A stretch of 64,000 nucleotides of DNA from Nageia nagi (GCA_050084985.1 JBITNC010000001.1:94116001-94180000); one strand, 5' to 3'; positions 1-12,459 are shown, numbered from the stretch's first letter. The notes: generated from the sequence alone by a model not told the origin. Translations and numbers: made by a program.

Positions 1-2186
1 AAATAATATCAAATGTTAAGTTTTAACCAATTAAAAAATACATGTTAATTTTAATACAAAAAATATGCATGATTTAATTCACAAGTGCAAATATTTTACA
101 ACTCAAATAATAACACATGTACCTAAATACATTTTTCATCTCAAGAACTATAGATGTAGAGTGACATTGTTGAGGCTTATTTCCTTATTTAAAATTAGTC
201 CTTCATCTAGATGCCCACACAAGAGGAGCTTAGGTCCTACCAATCCTCAATCAGTTCCCCTTGAGTAGCAATATACTCTCACAAGGAAAGTACTAGCTAT
301 TTTCTAAATTTTTAATGTTTATTGGATCTACCAAATTATTAATCTTAATTAGATTTCAAGTTTTTCTCTCAAGTTATCAATATAATCCCTAAATGGACAT
401 GCAGATATGTGGTATCACTACACACATACCTACCCACTTATTGGAGTTAAATCCAAATCAATAGAGGACTTAGGGGCAATTAAAAAGTACAAACTTTTCA
501 CCACTTAATCATTGAACTTAAAGGCTCTAATCTACCTGTCCTCACCTCATGGCTCTCGAAACAAGTCATATTGCGAAATGTACATGCAGATGTGTTCATT
601 TTAGGAGGTTGCTCATATCAATGTTTGTATTTTTGTTTGCATAAGCAAATAAATCAAAGTGTAAAATATGAAGTAAAAGAACATAAGTAAAACATCATCC
701 GTGTAAAAATTTTGAAACCTAAGTGTCTAATGGATTTTGTTTACCAACTCCTAAAGGATATCTTTACATCATCACTTATTTTGCACAAGTCCATTCCATA
801 CTTTGCATAAGGATAAATACTCAACATGCATTCTTAAGTCATAAGAATGCATCTTAAAAAAATTTAAGTTCTAACCATTAACTTAAAAAATTTAATCCTT
901 GAGCATGCATTAAAAAATTAAGCATTAAGCAAAAAAATGCATTATTCACATAGCTTTAAAAAAATTAAGTATGCATCATTCCAATAAATCAATTAAGAAG
1001 CATGCATTTAACTTAAAAATTAAGTACTAAAAATGCATTTACTATCTTTAACAAATAAGTATCAAGCATACACTTAAAAAAAAATTACTAAGCATAAGCA
1101 TGCATCTTAAAAAATTTAATATGCAAAGTAGATAAAAACTTAAGTAAAAAATTTATACAAATTCCCCCCCTTTACATTTATCTCTAAAGGTAGCATACTA
1201 AATAATTTATCCTTAAAAGTACTTTGCATGCTAAAAAAACTATCCTCAAAAATATTTTTAAATGAGGGCATTTAATAGGAATGATTCATTTTTTACCATA
1301 TTTTTACTCTAAAGTGATAATGACAAGTTTTTTTTAAAACTTGAGTATAAGTGTTCCTAAGAACATTTAAGAGAAACAAGTTGCTTGCAAGTAATCAAAA
1401 AAAAAAATTAAATGCCTTCCACAAAAAAGAGTATACACTGCTTTTGCATATGCATTTAATGATGATAAAATTGTTTGCAAGAAATTAAAAAAAAATTAAA
1501 TGCACAAAAAGGGTCTTCAATTTAGTAAGAGGAAAACATAAAAAAAAAAAAGCAAAGAGGGAGTAGAAGGTGGTTGCGAAGGAGTGGAGGCCAAGTGGAG
1601 CACGGGTGGAGTGCCACAAAGGAGAGGAGGCCAGGAGCAGCATAGGCTACAAGGGGCAACAAGACTAGGCTGCAGAGGGCTACAGAGGAGGTCACAAGGG
1701 TGGAGCGATAGGAGGCCACAAATAGAGACACATGCAAACTATATTTAAAAAGAATAGTCCCCTCTTGCCCCTCCTTTTTGTAAAAAAAAATAGAGTACCT
1801 CTTTCTTGGGGAAAAAAATACATATATATATTAAAAAAAATTGCAATGTTTTGGTAAAATTGTAATTGTGATACAATATCAATATATTTTATTTAACCTT
1901 ATAAAAAAAAAAACTTATAACAATATATTAAACATCTTTTGCAAACAAACAAAGAATGTTAAAAATTTATATAACAATATATTGCTAAACTTAGGCTTAT
2001 TTTTTTATTTTTTTGAAAAAAAAAGACTAACATATCAAAATATGTTAGTATTATAAAAGTCTTCAAAAGAAAGGAGGTATACCTTTGAAACTCTTTTACT
2101 TTATAATGAAGAGTAGGTTTAAGAATGAAGACCTTCAAGTTGAGATGAGTTTTCAAACCAAGGATGTGAGGAGGAACCTTCAAGTA

Positions 2187-2198
2187 GCTCTGATACCA
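2187..2198 (-). other. Primer-binding site of copia A
   Basis: The minus strand reads TGGTATCAGAGC, three bases inside the LTR. It is the canonical plant LTR-retrotransposon PBS, complementary to the 3' end of initiator methionine tRNA. Element B has an identical PBS and spacing. Confidence 0.85.
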
Positions 2199-2201
2199 AT
2201 T

Positions 2202-2695
2202 TGAAGGAACTAACACTAACAAAATAATTTTTAAACAACTAAGATCATATGAAAGCTCTCAATTCACATCTAACTATCACACAAAGCAATCTCACAAAGA
2301 TAACACAGGTAAGTGGTACCTCTAACTAGGAGTACATCCACTAACTAGATCTCTCTTCTTAACAAATATGAACTCTTACAATTCTCCTACCCTTTTATCC
2401 TAACCACTATCCTATAGCATAACTTTACTTCACTATTAGTATGTTATCACAAAGAGGGAGCCTTCTATTTATAAGCCAAAATCCCTCTTTGGATCACCCT
2501 TTTATCCAATGTACAAAAGCATGACATGCACATCCTTTTACCCAAGAGGCATGCTCATGACATGAAGTGTAGAATAAGTTACATTATCATATTCACTTAA
2601 ATACTTAAGGTATCAAATGATACCCTTAAGTATTAGTGAACTTACATAGAAGATTTAATACAAACCTTTACAATAATGCATTATACATTCCAACA
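2202..2695 (-). repeat. 5' LTR of copia A
   Basis: This 494-bp LTR begins TGTTGGAATG and ends CCTTCA in element orientation. It belongs to the same LTR family as elements B and C: all share the terminal sequence, an internal CTTAAG-containing inverted motif near position 100, a TATA-like box, and a GTGGATGTACTCC motif in the second half. Confidence 0.85.
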
Positions 2696-4199
2696 CATAG
2701 AAATGGTATGGTGAGTTTTCAAGTGGTTGGTATCCACTATCTTTAAAAAAATATGTGTCATGCTTATATAGGTGATATGTATCGAATGTTTAGAAAAAAA
2801 TGAATTTTTTTGTTAAACTGAAACATCTTGGTTGAGATGTTATTGTATACATATCATATGACATGAGTGTGTGTATATGTAGAAGATTATGTTGATACAC
2901 ATTAAATTACTTATTATTTCAAGGAGATCACTTTCGAAAATCATGGAACATAAGAGACTTTTTACATTTAAAATTATTTTAAAATCATGGCTAACCAACC
3001 AATAAAAAAAATTTCTTTCGTAAATTTCAAGCTAAATAACGCTTATCCAAAATTCACATATTGAAAAATTTTAAAATCTTTATATTTAATAAATTACAAA
3101 TATCTTTAATAGGAAAACCTATGATCTAATAGACATTCTTCAATATGCTAGTCATCTCCTCAGTAGATAGATTATTGGTAAAGACTCCCAACATTACACC
3201 AATATCGTTCAAAATGCAAAGTTCATAATGAAACATGTATTTCATCAAATGACACCTCAGAATATCCAATGCACCTCCATTATGAGTATCCATTATCACA
3301 CTTTTACTAAGATCGTTTCTGAAAAACTATCCATGCATATTGAAAGTACAAACAACTATAAAATAAAAGTTAGTTAACACAATAAAATTTTAAAAATAAT
3401 ATATTCATTTAAGATGATAAAAAATTGTTTGAAAATAACATTTTCTAACTAACTATTATTGTTTATGATGAAATTATATTACATATTTTAAAAGTACTTT
3501 GTATTGTATTTATATTACTATTCAATAAAATATTAAAATATACTAAAATTTTAAAATTAGAAAACAATTAATTTTATCTAAGATTAATTTTCAAAAAATT
3601 ATTTTAAATTTTAACATTATATTTTTCTATTTAAATGTTTTCATTTAAATATGTTTACATTTAATCCATTTTATCTTTGAATTTTAATCTTTTAACATTT
3701 GATCTATATCTTTTATTTATGATAATATCGTAATCAATTTTTATATTTATAATTTTCATCATTGAAACCATTTAAAATTTTATTTTATTTTATTTTTGAA
3801 AAAATATATTTATTAAATTTCAATTTTTTGCCATTCTATATTGCATGGATAATATAAAACTATTTAACCAACGTATTTTGAACTTAATCTTTAATATAGA
3901 TCGATTTCAATAATTTGTAAATAAATTAAATTTTCAATTTTTTTATTAAAATCCTTAATAGCAACATTCCAAATAAATTTTAATATTTTACAATTATATG
4001 ACAAAATGTTCTTAAACAAAAATTATTTTTTATATAAATAAATATATTTTAATTTAAAAATTTATTTCAATATATTTTAATAAAAAAATAAAATATTACA
4101 TTAATTATATAATTAAATATTAAATCAATTTCTATAAATCTTAATAATCAATGTATTATTTAAATTATTTATATATATTATATATCATCAAACGTAAAA
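2696..4199. other. AT-rich intergenic DNA
   Basis: This 1.5-kb stretch has many A/T runs and no open frame, LTR, tandem array or hairpin that I can support. It lies between copia A and the SMR-containing duplicated block. The 3400-4200 part is extremely AT-rich. Confidence 0.5.
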
Positions 4200-4639
4200 T
4201 CTTGCATTAAACTACTGTAACTCACTTGTTAAAACAACGGGTTATAGGTGGTCTCCTAGCGGTAAGCTGACTGTCACAAGAATTGAAGGAACGATCATAT
4301 TAAGTGACTTCGCATTAAATATCTAATATTTTACCCAACTAAAAAATATATATCTTTGCACGTGCAAGCCGGCTTTAATTCTGAGGTTTGAAATTGCCTA
4401 ATATATAAAATATTATTTTCCATAATTGTGAAAGAAAATAAATAACCGTATTATTTTAATTTTTAGAATAACCCATTTTCTTTTATAAAATATAAAATAG
4501 TACAACCCTCTTATTCTCTCATGTATGGAAACTGAATTTATTTTGAGTTATAATTGTGAAAAATAAAAATATATATTTTTATTAATTTTAAAGTATTATA
4601 TACTAAATATCTGTAAACTATGCCAGACAGAGTCATTAC

Positions 4640-4900
4640 ATAGTAAATACATGACAGTAATTACTTGGACTGTAAGAAAAGAGTCTGGGCAATTATGAAC
4701 ACGATGGACTCGTTTTCCCGTTTCAATAGCAGGATTGCAGACTGCTTCCGTGACCAACTTCTCGTCTTTCACGACAATGGTGGGGAAGAGCTGCTTCCCT
4801 TACTGTGCAGAATTCAATCATATCAAAAAATGTTAGAAAAACGAGTAATAATTCAATAACCGGCAGAAACAAATCAAGCCATTTCTGGGCGTTGCAATCT
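4640..4900. other. Conserved 3' flank of SMR copy 1
   Basis: A small plus-strand frame (4665-4859) exists here, but the matching part of the other block (about 48100-48240) does not keep it open, so I do not call a gene. The sequence is homologous between blocks and is probably 3' flank or 3' UTR of the minus-strand SMR gene. Confidence 0.4.
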
Positions 4901-5080
4901 CTGATTTGAAACTTAAACATCATTCCAAAACCGTTTTAAGTCAAACTTTCACAAATGCAGTAATTAGCATTTACTATCATACAAAATTTGCAACTGCAAC
5001 AAATACAAATCTGTGTGCAATGGCCGTCCGGCCTATCTATAAGGCTGTAAAACTACACTGGACGAAAGTTCCTTCTCTTT

Positions 5081-5314
5081 CTACGCACAGGACGCTTTCC
5101 TGTTCATCTTGGCAAACATCAGCTCCAGCTCGGGAGGTTTAAAATAACCACCAGGAGGAGGCTCTCGAGACTTGACCACAGCCTTCTTCTTCCTCGGCGG
5201 TGACGGGCATGTCGTCATACTCGTTCCCTTTTGCTGCTTGGGAGTCTCGCATTCTGCAACTTCTCCATCCCAGCAGCACGACCCGACATCCACCCACAAA
5301 CTCTTCTCCGACAT
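5081..5314 (-). CDS. SIAMESE-RELATED-like CDK inhibitor, copy 1
   Basis: This is an intronless 77-residue protein with the layout of the plant SMR5/SMR7 subgroup of SIAMESE-RELATED proteins, which bind cyclin-dependent kinase complexes in the nucleus and restrain mitosis or promote endoreplication, often under stress. Visible features in order: an acidic N-terminus starting MSEKSLW, a C-E-T-P-K box at residues 22-26, C-P-S-P-P-R-K-K-K at 36-44, then R-E-P-P-P-G-G-Y-F-K-P-P-E-L-E-L-M-F at 50-67. The last part corresponds to the conserved SMR motif related to a cyclin-binding E-x-E-x-F-F. I chose the start at 5314 rather than the in-frame ATG at 5347 because the paralogue at 48.5 kb begins at the equivalent MSEK and the extra 11 codons are not conserved there. 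The local GC content exceeds the surroundings. The family assignment is recognition by eye; activity is inference. Confidence 0.78.
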   Translation of the reverse strand: MSEKSLWVDVGSCCWDGEVAECETPKQQKGTSMTTCPSPPRKKKAVVKSREPPPGGYFKPPELELMFAKMNRKASCA

Positions 5315-5840
5315 AGTGTAAAAATCTTCTCCTCGAAGGCGGACCAATTATGCAAAACGCAGCCCTTTGCTCTAACTACTCTGAAGCACACCCGCGGATC
5401 TTGGCGTCCCAATATAGATATTAACTTGTACTAGACAGTTCAAGCTAACCGCTACCCTCGACTCCTCAAAGAGGCGTCGATGTCACGAATATATAGAATT
5501 ATACCACAACTGAAACTTGTCCGACACTCTACCTGTCCAGCCAACATCTACAGATCACAACGTGTCTTTTCACCTCTCTACCTTTAGATTTAACGCCGCT
5601 ACAACCGCTGCTATCTTTAACGACATAGCCAAAATTTGAGAGGTGTTATACCTTCAACTAATGATGGTTGTGGGCATTGAAGTAGATCTGAATTTAGTGG
5701 GATAAGAAACAATGTTAGGAGAGTGCGAGAATTTCATCCACCTCTAAAAATGGCTGCAACTTCGTGGTTTTTAGCCTGGGCTGCAAATTGGTGGAAAAAA
5801 TTCGGCTATAGTTTTCCAAATCATAACTATAAAAAACGAA
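5315..5840 (-). promoter_or_regulatory. Conserved upstream region of SMR copy 1
   Basis: The upstream sequence aligns with that of the second copy. A TATA-like AT core (5489-5503, shared with 48875-48890) lies about 185 bp before the ATG. A 24-bp block at 5611-5634 is identical between copies and contains a GATA-like core on the minus strand. A second shared TATA-like stretch is near 5829. Which one directs initiation cannot be told from sequence. Confidence 0.35.
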
Positions 5841-6308
5841 GAAAAAAATATAAGAAATGTCGGTGATGGCAGTATTAGTATGCAAAGGGAGAAGGCTGTA
5901 TTCACCCCCCGCTCCGCCCCCTTCCGGCGTTGGTGGGTTCCACGTACTGGGCGTGCGTTGGATTGGAGGGAAAAAAATTCAAAAGTAGGAGGGAAAATTT
6001 TCAAAAATCCATACCATATTCTAAAAGTTCATATGGTCAATTCCAGATTATTTGAAAATGGGAAGCAAACGTTGCTGCGAGGAAGTCGGATTATTTGAAT
6101 GTGGAGATGATGATTGCGATTGGGAATATAGTCGTATCATCGTATGTTTATACTTGGCATGTACGCATCTTCATGACGAATGTACATATATTTTATCATT
6201 TGATAAAAGCGAGAAAACTTTTGAATTTGTATTTTAATTACCTTTAAAATTAGTTTTTAGTATTATATGAATGACAACAATTGACATTAGTACTATAAAA
6301 ACTTAGTA

Positions 6309-6733
6309 TGTATTAGGATTCCACATCTTAACATTTATTTAGATTTAATTATGTTAGTAGTTATTTTGATTATCGGTTTGTATCAACTTGTGATATGAAC
6401 TATCATATTTTTGTAAGGTAAATCATCATTTTGAATTAAACTCTAAATTAGGGTTAGGGTAGGAGGACTATAAATGTTTGTAAGAGGGATAAAGATATCA
6501 TCTTGAAAAAATCTATTATCTTTTGAGTTGTAAGAAGGAAGTCCCCTCAAAGCGACCCATGATTCGTATTGCTATCAGTAAAGTTACTCGATTTTGTTAA
6601 TTTATTATTAATTTGAAGGCATTATTTAATTTATATGTTCTAACTACTTTACGAATCCTTTGGATATTCAATATTTTCGTATATTATTGTTATTTCATAT
6701 AAAGTCCCTTTTAGATCTGTTAGGTTCCTAACA
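6309..6733 (+). repeat. Ty3/gypsy 5' LTR
   Basis: This LTR of about 425 bp starts TGTATTAGGA and ends GGTTCCTAACA, with inverted termini (compare TGTTAGGA at the start of the related 3' LTR at 42853). It contains a TATA-like ACTATAAATG near 6470 and is followed by a PBS. The first 225 bp match the truncated LTR at 42853-43073 at roughly 85% by eye. Confidence 0.7.
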
Positions 6734-6735
6734 AG

Positions 6736-6747
6736 TGGTATCAAAGG
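6736..6747 (+). other. Primer-binding site of the gypsy element
   Basis: The sequence TGGTATCAAAGG lies two bases after the LTR. It is a decayed version of the TGGTATCAGAGC initiator-Met PBS. The second duplication unit has lost it. Confidence 0.6.
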
Positions 6748-7539
6748 TTTGATTTTGGCTACCCATAGGTAAATTGAAAATCAAAGTTTTATTTTTTGTG
6801 AAGTCAAATCAAGCTGAAGACCTACATTTTTTCTATTCCTAGTTGAAATTCTACCAAAATTTTGCTAAAAATTCGTGCTAAAATTTAAAACCTTGGTGTG
6901 ATACCCTTTTCCTAGCCTTTTTTTTCTATTTAGGTATATTTTCCATCCATGTTTTTGTAGCATATCGATCTTGGAACCATGTTTGAGCTACGATTTCTGT
7001 GAAACCTTTCACGTTTCAAAACCCTCTTTTTCTGTATCTGAAATAACAATTCCATAAATAGGTGAAAACTTCAAAGGTAGATATCTTACAAACCGTGAAG
7101 AATTAACAAATTTTGAGTGTTTGTTCATTACCTTTGGTAATAATGTTTTAGCAAAAATTTTGGAACTCCAAAAATCATCATTTTGAGACTTATCCCATTG
7201 TGATTATTTTATGATGTTAATCGTTTTGATATATATCACCCATACACTTTTTCAATTTCCAAAAATAGTAGTTTCTAAAACTAGTAAGTTGAAACCTAAT
7301 ATAATTTTAGATGAGAGAAATCCCTTGTTGGAATAAATTAAGCAATAGCCAATATTGATGCCAAATATGACATCATTAACACAAATATGACACTAATTAA
7401 CCAAGCAACATCAAATTTAGATGCAACCTTATGTTTGGATTCCCAACAGTTAGTGGGAGAATCGTATTAGGTGCACCAAGGTCCTCAATAAGCCTTCATT
7501 CTTTTGAGAACAACCAAGCTTAACTTTTTCAAAATTTGA

Positions 7540-9220
7540 TGGTAATTATCTAAATGGTTGGACTTATAAAGCAGAATAATATTTCTCATTGAACTAGATT
7601 TCTAAGGCACATAAATTTAATATCGCATCGTTTCATCTCAAATAGAAACCCATTCAATGGTACTAGTGGTTTGAAAAGATAAATGGCACCCATTCTTAGG
7701 GAAATTTTAAAACATATATGATGGTTAGTTTTGGTACAAGTGACTTTGAAGATTTTATGGCAGCTTTAATGAAATTATGATAAAGTGCATTAGTAAAGAC
7801 TATCAGATTCAATTTTTGAAACTTGCAAATAGAACTAAAGGAACCTTAGATAAGTCATTTTTTAGAAATTGTTTCATCAATGGAATAAAGGATGAAATTA
7901 TAGTGGAAGTGAAAATGTTCAATCCGAAAACCATGATGGAGGTTGTTGTGTTAGAAAAACTTGTTGAAGATAATTTCAATGCTTAATGAAGTCATGTGAA
8001 GCAGCCATTTATCAAACCATAGGTCCTTCAAGTTTCTCCCAAACCTAATTGATAATTAAAAATCAAGCAATTTAACCCTAAAGAAATGAAGGAGGCTAGG
8101 GAGAAGGTTCTTTACTACAATTATGATGAAAAGTATGACCCAGGTCATTAATGTACAATATAAAAGTTGTATTTTATTAATGTTTACACTCCTAAAGATT
8201 CAGTTATTGAAAAGGAAGATATTATAGTGGAAGAAGTAGCAAATGAGCCTAATAAAATTAAGGATGTTACCTTAAAAATTTCTTCCAATGTTCTTTTAGG
8301 ATTTTCTTCAATGCAAAAATGAAATATTGCATACACTTCAAAAAGTAACCTCTCATTGTGTTACTTGACTCAGGAAGTACACATAATTTTATTGACCCAA
8401 GGGTGGCCAAACAAGCTAATTATTTTATATATCCTTAAAAAACTTTTGAAGTAATGATTGGAAAGGGGGGCAAAAATTGCATGCAAAGGAAAATTTTGTT
8501 GTGTTAGACTCCATATAGGTGATTATTAAATGCAGAGTGACATGTATATCCTTACATTGGGAGGATGTGATGTGGTCCTTGGAGCATAATGGTTACAGAC
8601 ATTGGAATCTATACTATGAGATTTTATAGAGCTATAGATGAAGTTCATTATTGTTGAACACATGTATACTCTCAAGGGATTATGTATCGATTTATCACTG
8701 ATAATTAGTTCCCATCGAATGGATAAGCTCTTTCAAAAAGGAGAAAAATGGATGCTAGCATAGTTATTTTCAATCCATCCAACAACACATGAAGTCAATG
8801 AACTAGAAGAATTGCAATGTAATTCTTGACATGCCATGAAAGGTTCTTTGAAGAACCAAAGGGGTTACCTTCGAATCACCCTCAATATCTCGCTATATAA
8901 CTTATTGTAAGGATTCAAACACTAACATTTGACCCTATCAATATCCTTATTTATAGAAGGATGAAATTAAAAAATTAGTGCAAGAAATGCTAGAATTCAA
9001 TATCATTAGATCAAGTATAAATACTTACCTTCTCTTGCACTATTAGTCCAAAAAAAAGAATGGGTCTTGGTATCTATGCATAGACTTTCGATCTCTCAAC
9101 AAAACTAATGTGAAAGATAAATTTCCTCTTTTTATCATTGATAAATTATTGGATGAGTTACCACTAAACTAAAAAAAGGTTTTGGGGATGATTATAAATC
9201 ATTGCCTATTATATTTTTTT
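7540..9220 (+). pseudogene. Ty3/gypsy gag-protease-RT remnant, unit 1
   Basis: These are broken gypsy polyprotein pieces in order. A retrotransposon gag core at 7777-7986 includes LANRTKGTLDKSFFRN and GIKDEI. A degraded CCHC zinc knuckle lies near 8100-8150, with its cysteines read as tyrosines. An aspartic protease motif LLDSGSTHNFIDP lies near 8360-8400. The start of RT follows (QKKEW, an R-S-L-N-K-T-like stretch, and IIDKLLDEL, near 9040-9170). Frameshifts and stops separate all of them. RT ends abruptly after the DELL segment, and the catalytic YxDD region, RNase H and integrase are absent here. Related 3' pieces occur at 41.2-43.1 kb. It cannot make a functional polyprotein. Confidence 0.8.
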
Positions 9221-9227
9221 ATGGTTA

Positions 9228-9312
9228 GCAAAGGCTATCCAGCCTCCTAAACCCCCTCTCCCATGTCCATCGATGTTAGTGGGTCTGCTCACTTTCTGAT
9301 TCAAACTCATCG
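9228..9312. other. Filler between tandem units
   Basis: These 85 bp between the two duplicated units have no counterpart that I can see elsewhere in the window. The stretch is GC-richer than its surroundings. It may be filler DNA added during end-joining or unequal exchange, or a leftover of the pre-duplication arrangement. Confidence 0.5.
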
Positions 9313-12111
9313 ACTTGGCACTTATGCATCTTCATGATGAATGTACATATATTTTATCATTTGAGAAAAGCGAGAAAACTTTTGAATTTGTATTTTAATT
9401 ACCTTTAAAATTAGTTTTTAGTATTATATGAATGACAACAATTGACATTAGTACTATAAAAACTTAGTATGTATTAGGATTCCACATCTTAACATTTATT
9501 TAGATTTAATTATGTTAGTAGTTATTTTGATTATCGGTTTGTATCAACTTGTGATATGAACTATCATATTTTTGTAAGGTAAATCATCATTTTGAATTAA
9601 ACTCTAAATTAGGGTTAGGGTAGGAGGACTATAAATGTTTGTAAGAGGAATAAAGAGATCATATTGAAAAAATCTATTATCTTTTGAGTTGTAAGAAGGA
9701 AGTCCCCTCAAAGCATCCCATGATTCGTATTGCTATCAGTAAAGTTACTCTATTTTGTTATTTTATTATCTTAAATCCCTGGTGTGATACCCTTTTCCTA
9801 GCCTTTTTTTCTATTTTGGTATATTTTCCATCCATGTTTTTGTAGCATATCGAGCTTGGAACCATGTTTGAGCTACCATTTCTATGAAACCTTTCACATT
9901 TTGAAACCCTTTTTTTCTGTATCTAAAATAACAATTCCATAAATAGGTGAAAACTTCAAAGGCAGATATCTTATAAACCATGAAGAATTAGCAAATTTTG
10001 AGTGTTTGTTCATTACCTTTGGTAATAATGCTTTAGCAAAAATTTGGAACTCCCAAAATCATCATTTTGAGACTTAGCCCATTGTGATTATTATATGATG
10101 TTAATCGTTTTGATATATATCACCCATACACTTTTTCAATTTCCAAAAATAGTAGCTCCTAAAACTAGTAAGTTGAAACCTACTATAATTTTAGATGAGA
10201 GAAATCCCTTGTTGGAATAAATTAAGCAATAGCCAATATTGATGCCAAATATGATGCCATTAACACAAATATGACACTAATTAACCAAGCAACATCAAAT
10301 TTGGATGCAACCTTAGGTTTGGATTCCCAACAGTTAGTGGGACAATCGCATTAGGTGCACCAGGGTCCTCAATAAGCCTTCATTCTTTCGAGAACAAACA
10401 AGCTTAACTTTTTCAAAATTTGATGGAAATTATCTAAATGGTTAGACTCATAAAGCAGAATAATATTTCTCATTGAAATAGATTTCTAAGGCACATAAAT
10501 TTAATATCACATCATTTCATCTCAAATAGAAACCCATCCAATGGTACTAGTGGTTTGAAAAGATAAATGGCACCCCTTCTTAGGGAAATTTTAAAACATA
10601 TATGATGGTTAGTTTTGGTACAAGTGAATTTGAAGATTTTATGGTACCTTTAATGAAATTATGATAAAGTGCATTAGTAAAGACTATCAGACTCAATTTT
10701 TGAAACTTGCAAATCGAACTAAAGGAACCTTAGATAAGTCATTTTTTAGAAGTTGTTTCATCAGTGGAATAAAGGATGAAATTATAGTGGAAGTGAAAAT
10801 GTTCAATCTAAAAACCATGATGGAGGTTGTTATGTTAGAAAAACTTGTTGAAGATAATTTGAATGCTCAACGAAGTCATGTGAAGTAGCCATTTATCAAA
10901 CCATGGGTCCTTCAAGTTTCTCCCAAACCTAATTGATAATTAACAATCAAGCAATTTAACCCTAAAGAAATGAAGAAGGCTAGGGAGAAGGGTCTTTACT
11001 ACAATTATGATGAAAAGTATGACCCATATCATTAATTTACGATATAAAAGTTATATTTTCTTAATGTTTACACTCGTAAAGATTCAGTTATTGAAAAGGA
11101 AGATATTATAGTGGAGGAAGTAGCAAATGAGCCTATAAAATTAAGGATGTTACCTTAGAAATTTCTTCCAATGTTCTTTTAGGATTTTCTTCAATGCAAA
11201 CAATGAAATATTGCATACACTTCAAAAAGTAACCTCTCATTGTGTTACTTGACTCAGGAAGTACACATAATTTTATTGACCCAAGGGTGGCCAAACAAGC
11301 TAATTATTTTATATATTCTTAAAAAAACTTTTGAAGTGATGATTGGAAAGGGGAGAAAAATTACATGAAAGGAAAATTTTGTTGTGTTAGACTCCATATA
11401 GGTGATTATCAAATGTAGAGTGACATGTATATCCTTACATTGGGAGGATGTGATGTAGTCCTTGGAGCACAATGGTTATAGACATTGGAATCTATACTAT
11501 GAGATTTTATAGAGCTATAGATGAAGTTCATTATTGTTGAACACATGTATACTCTCAAGGGATTATGTATCAGTTTACCACTGATAACTAGTTCCCATCG
11601 AATGGATAAGCTTTTTCAAAAAGGAGAAAAATAGATGGTAGCATAGTTGTTTTCAATCCAACCAACAACACATGAAGTCAATGAACTAGAAGAATTGCAA
11701 TGTAATTCTTGACATGCCATGAAAGGTTCTTTGAAGAACCAAAGTGGTTACCTTTGAATCACCCCCAATATCTCGCTATACAACTTATTGTAAGGATTCA
11801 AACACTAACATTTGACCCTATCAATATCCTTATTTATAGAAGGATGAAATTAAAAAATTAGTGCAAGACATGCTAGAATTCAATATCATTAGATCAAGTA
11901 TAAATCCTTACCTTCTCTTGCACTATTAGTCCAAAAAAAAGAATGGGTCTTGGTATCTGTGCATAGACTTTCGATCTCTCAACAAAACTAATGTGAAAGA
12001 TAAATTTCCTATTTTTATCATTGATAAATTATTGGATGAGTTACCACTAAACCAAAAAAAGGGTTTTGGGGATGATTATAAATCATTGCCTATTATATTT
12101 TTTAATGGTTA
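9313..12111 (+). repeat. Tandem duplication unit 2 (gypsy 5' half)
   Basis: This is the second copy of the segment at 6152-9227, with a deletion of roughly 280 bp near 9770 that removes the LTR end and PBS. Differences from unit 1 are scattered and mostly transitions. The partial LTR lies at about 9470-9770. Confidence 0.85.
10420..12104 (+). pseudogene. Ty3/gypsy gag-protease-RT remnant, unit 2
   Basis: The order of fragments is the same as in unit 1. The gag core (10661-10888) is open six codons further here. It is followed by a decayed zinc knuckle (KGLYYNYDEKY, where functional relatives have cysteines), a protease (DSGSTHNFIDP near 11250-11285), and the RT N-terminal part up to DKFPIFIIDKLLDEL near 11993-12040. 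Shared stop codons with unit 1 show that decay came before the duplication. It is non-functional. Confidence 0.8.
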
Positions 12112-12368
12112 TCTACTTTTCGCTTATGACCCCACCACCAAAATTCCCCTTTCTATAATGAGATTACTCACCCCTTATATATGGCACCCAAAATTGCCTC
12201 TTAATGTATTATAGAGTTGATTTTAAAATGCTACGGTACTAACCAATTCGAGTGGCTATAAACCATCTCATTATATTTTAAAGGTATGTGTGTGTGTGTG
12301 TATGTATGTATATATATATGCAACGGTTATAAACTATCGCATAAATATCACATTTAGAAAAAAATAGA
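12112..12368. other. Unassigned sequence with GT/AT microsatellite
   Basis: No gene is visible. A (GT)n-(ATGT)n-(AT)n run lies at about 12285-12320. The C-rich start (12120-12160) is not recognised. Confidence 0.4.
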
Positions 12369-12418
12369 GTGTAGCCTAGAAGCATTCTTCCATTTGGAAG
12401 AATGCTTCGAAGCTACAC
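12369..12418. repeat. 50-bp imperfect hairpin
   Basis: Two 23-base arms (12369-12391 and 12396-12418) pair at 21 of 23 positions around a 4-base ATTT loop. It is the sharpest short palindrome I saw. It could be the end of a foldback or MITE-type element. Nothing indicates transcription. Confidence 0.75.
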
Positions 12419-12459
12419 CATCCTCGGTTACCCAAGGCATATATATATATATATACAAA

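Larger units (their letters stand above)
1..2695 (-). mobile_element. Ty1/copia element A, 5' portion only
   Basis: This is the 5' end of a minus-strand copia retrotransposon whose coding part lies beyond the left edge of the window. Reading leftwards there is an LTR (2695 down to 2202), a primer-binding site matching the usual plant initiator-Met PBS, then a long AT-rich leader. Positions 1-650 match, as leader, the segment just upstream of gag in element C (about 35.8-36.5 kb), which fixes the identity and orientation. The leader also holds a GC-richer patch at about 1545-1735 and a stretch rich in ATGCAT motifs at 780-1130. No gag or pol is present in the window. The 5 bases outside the LTR (CATAG, 2696-2700) would be the target-site duplication, but its partner is out of view. 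Confidence 0.85.
4200..6000. repeat. Segmental duplication, copy 1 (SMR block)
   Basis: This roughly 1.8-kb block aligns, in the same orientation, with about 47650-49450. Homology runs through the 3' flank (for example the conserved stretch around 4900-4940 versus 48280-48315), the SMR coding sequence and the upstream region. A 24-bp stretch at 5611-5634 is identical to 48969-48992. The flanks carry many indels and the coding part is better conserved. The outer limits are approximate and drawn by eye. Confidence 0.75.
6152..9227 (+). repeat. Tandem duplication unit 1 (gypsy 5' half)
   Basis: This 3.08-kb segment is repeated directly at 9313-12111. It starts about 155 bp before a gypsy LTR (shared ACTTGGCA) and ends inside degraded RT (shared ATGGTTA). 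The copies share the same premature stops, so the gypsy element had already decayed when duplicated. Unit 1 keeps about 280 bp that unit 2 lacks, covering the LTR end, PBS and early leader. Confidence 0.85.

Noticed and set aside
5880-6237. Overlapping small ORFs with a Cys/Asp-rich stretch (around 6052-6237)
   Set aside because: They are not kept in the homologous block at 49.4 kb and have no family resemblance. The second runs into the upstream part of the gypsy duplication unit.
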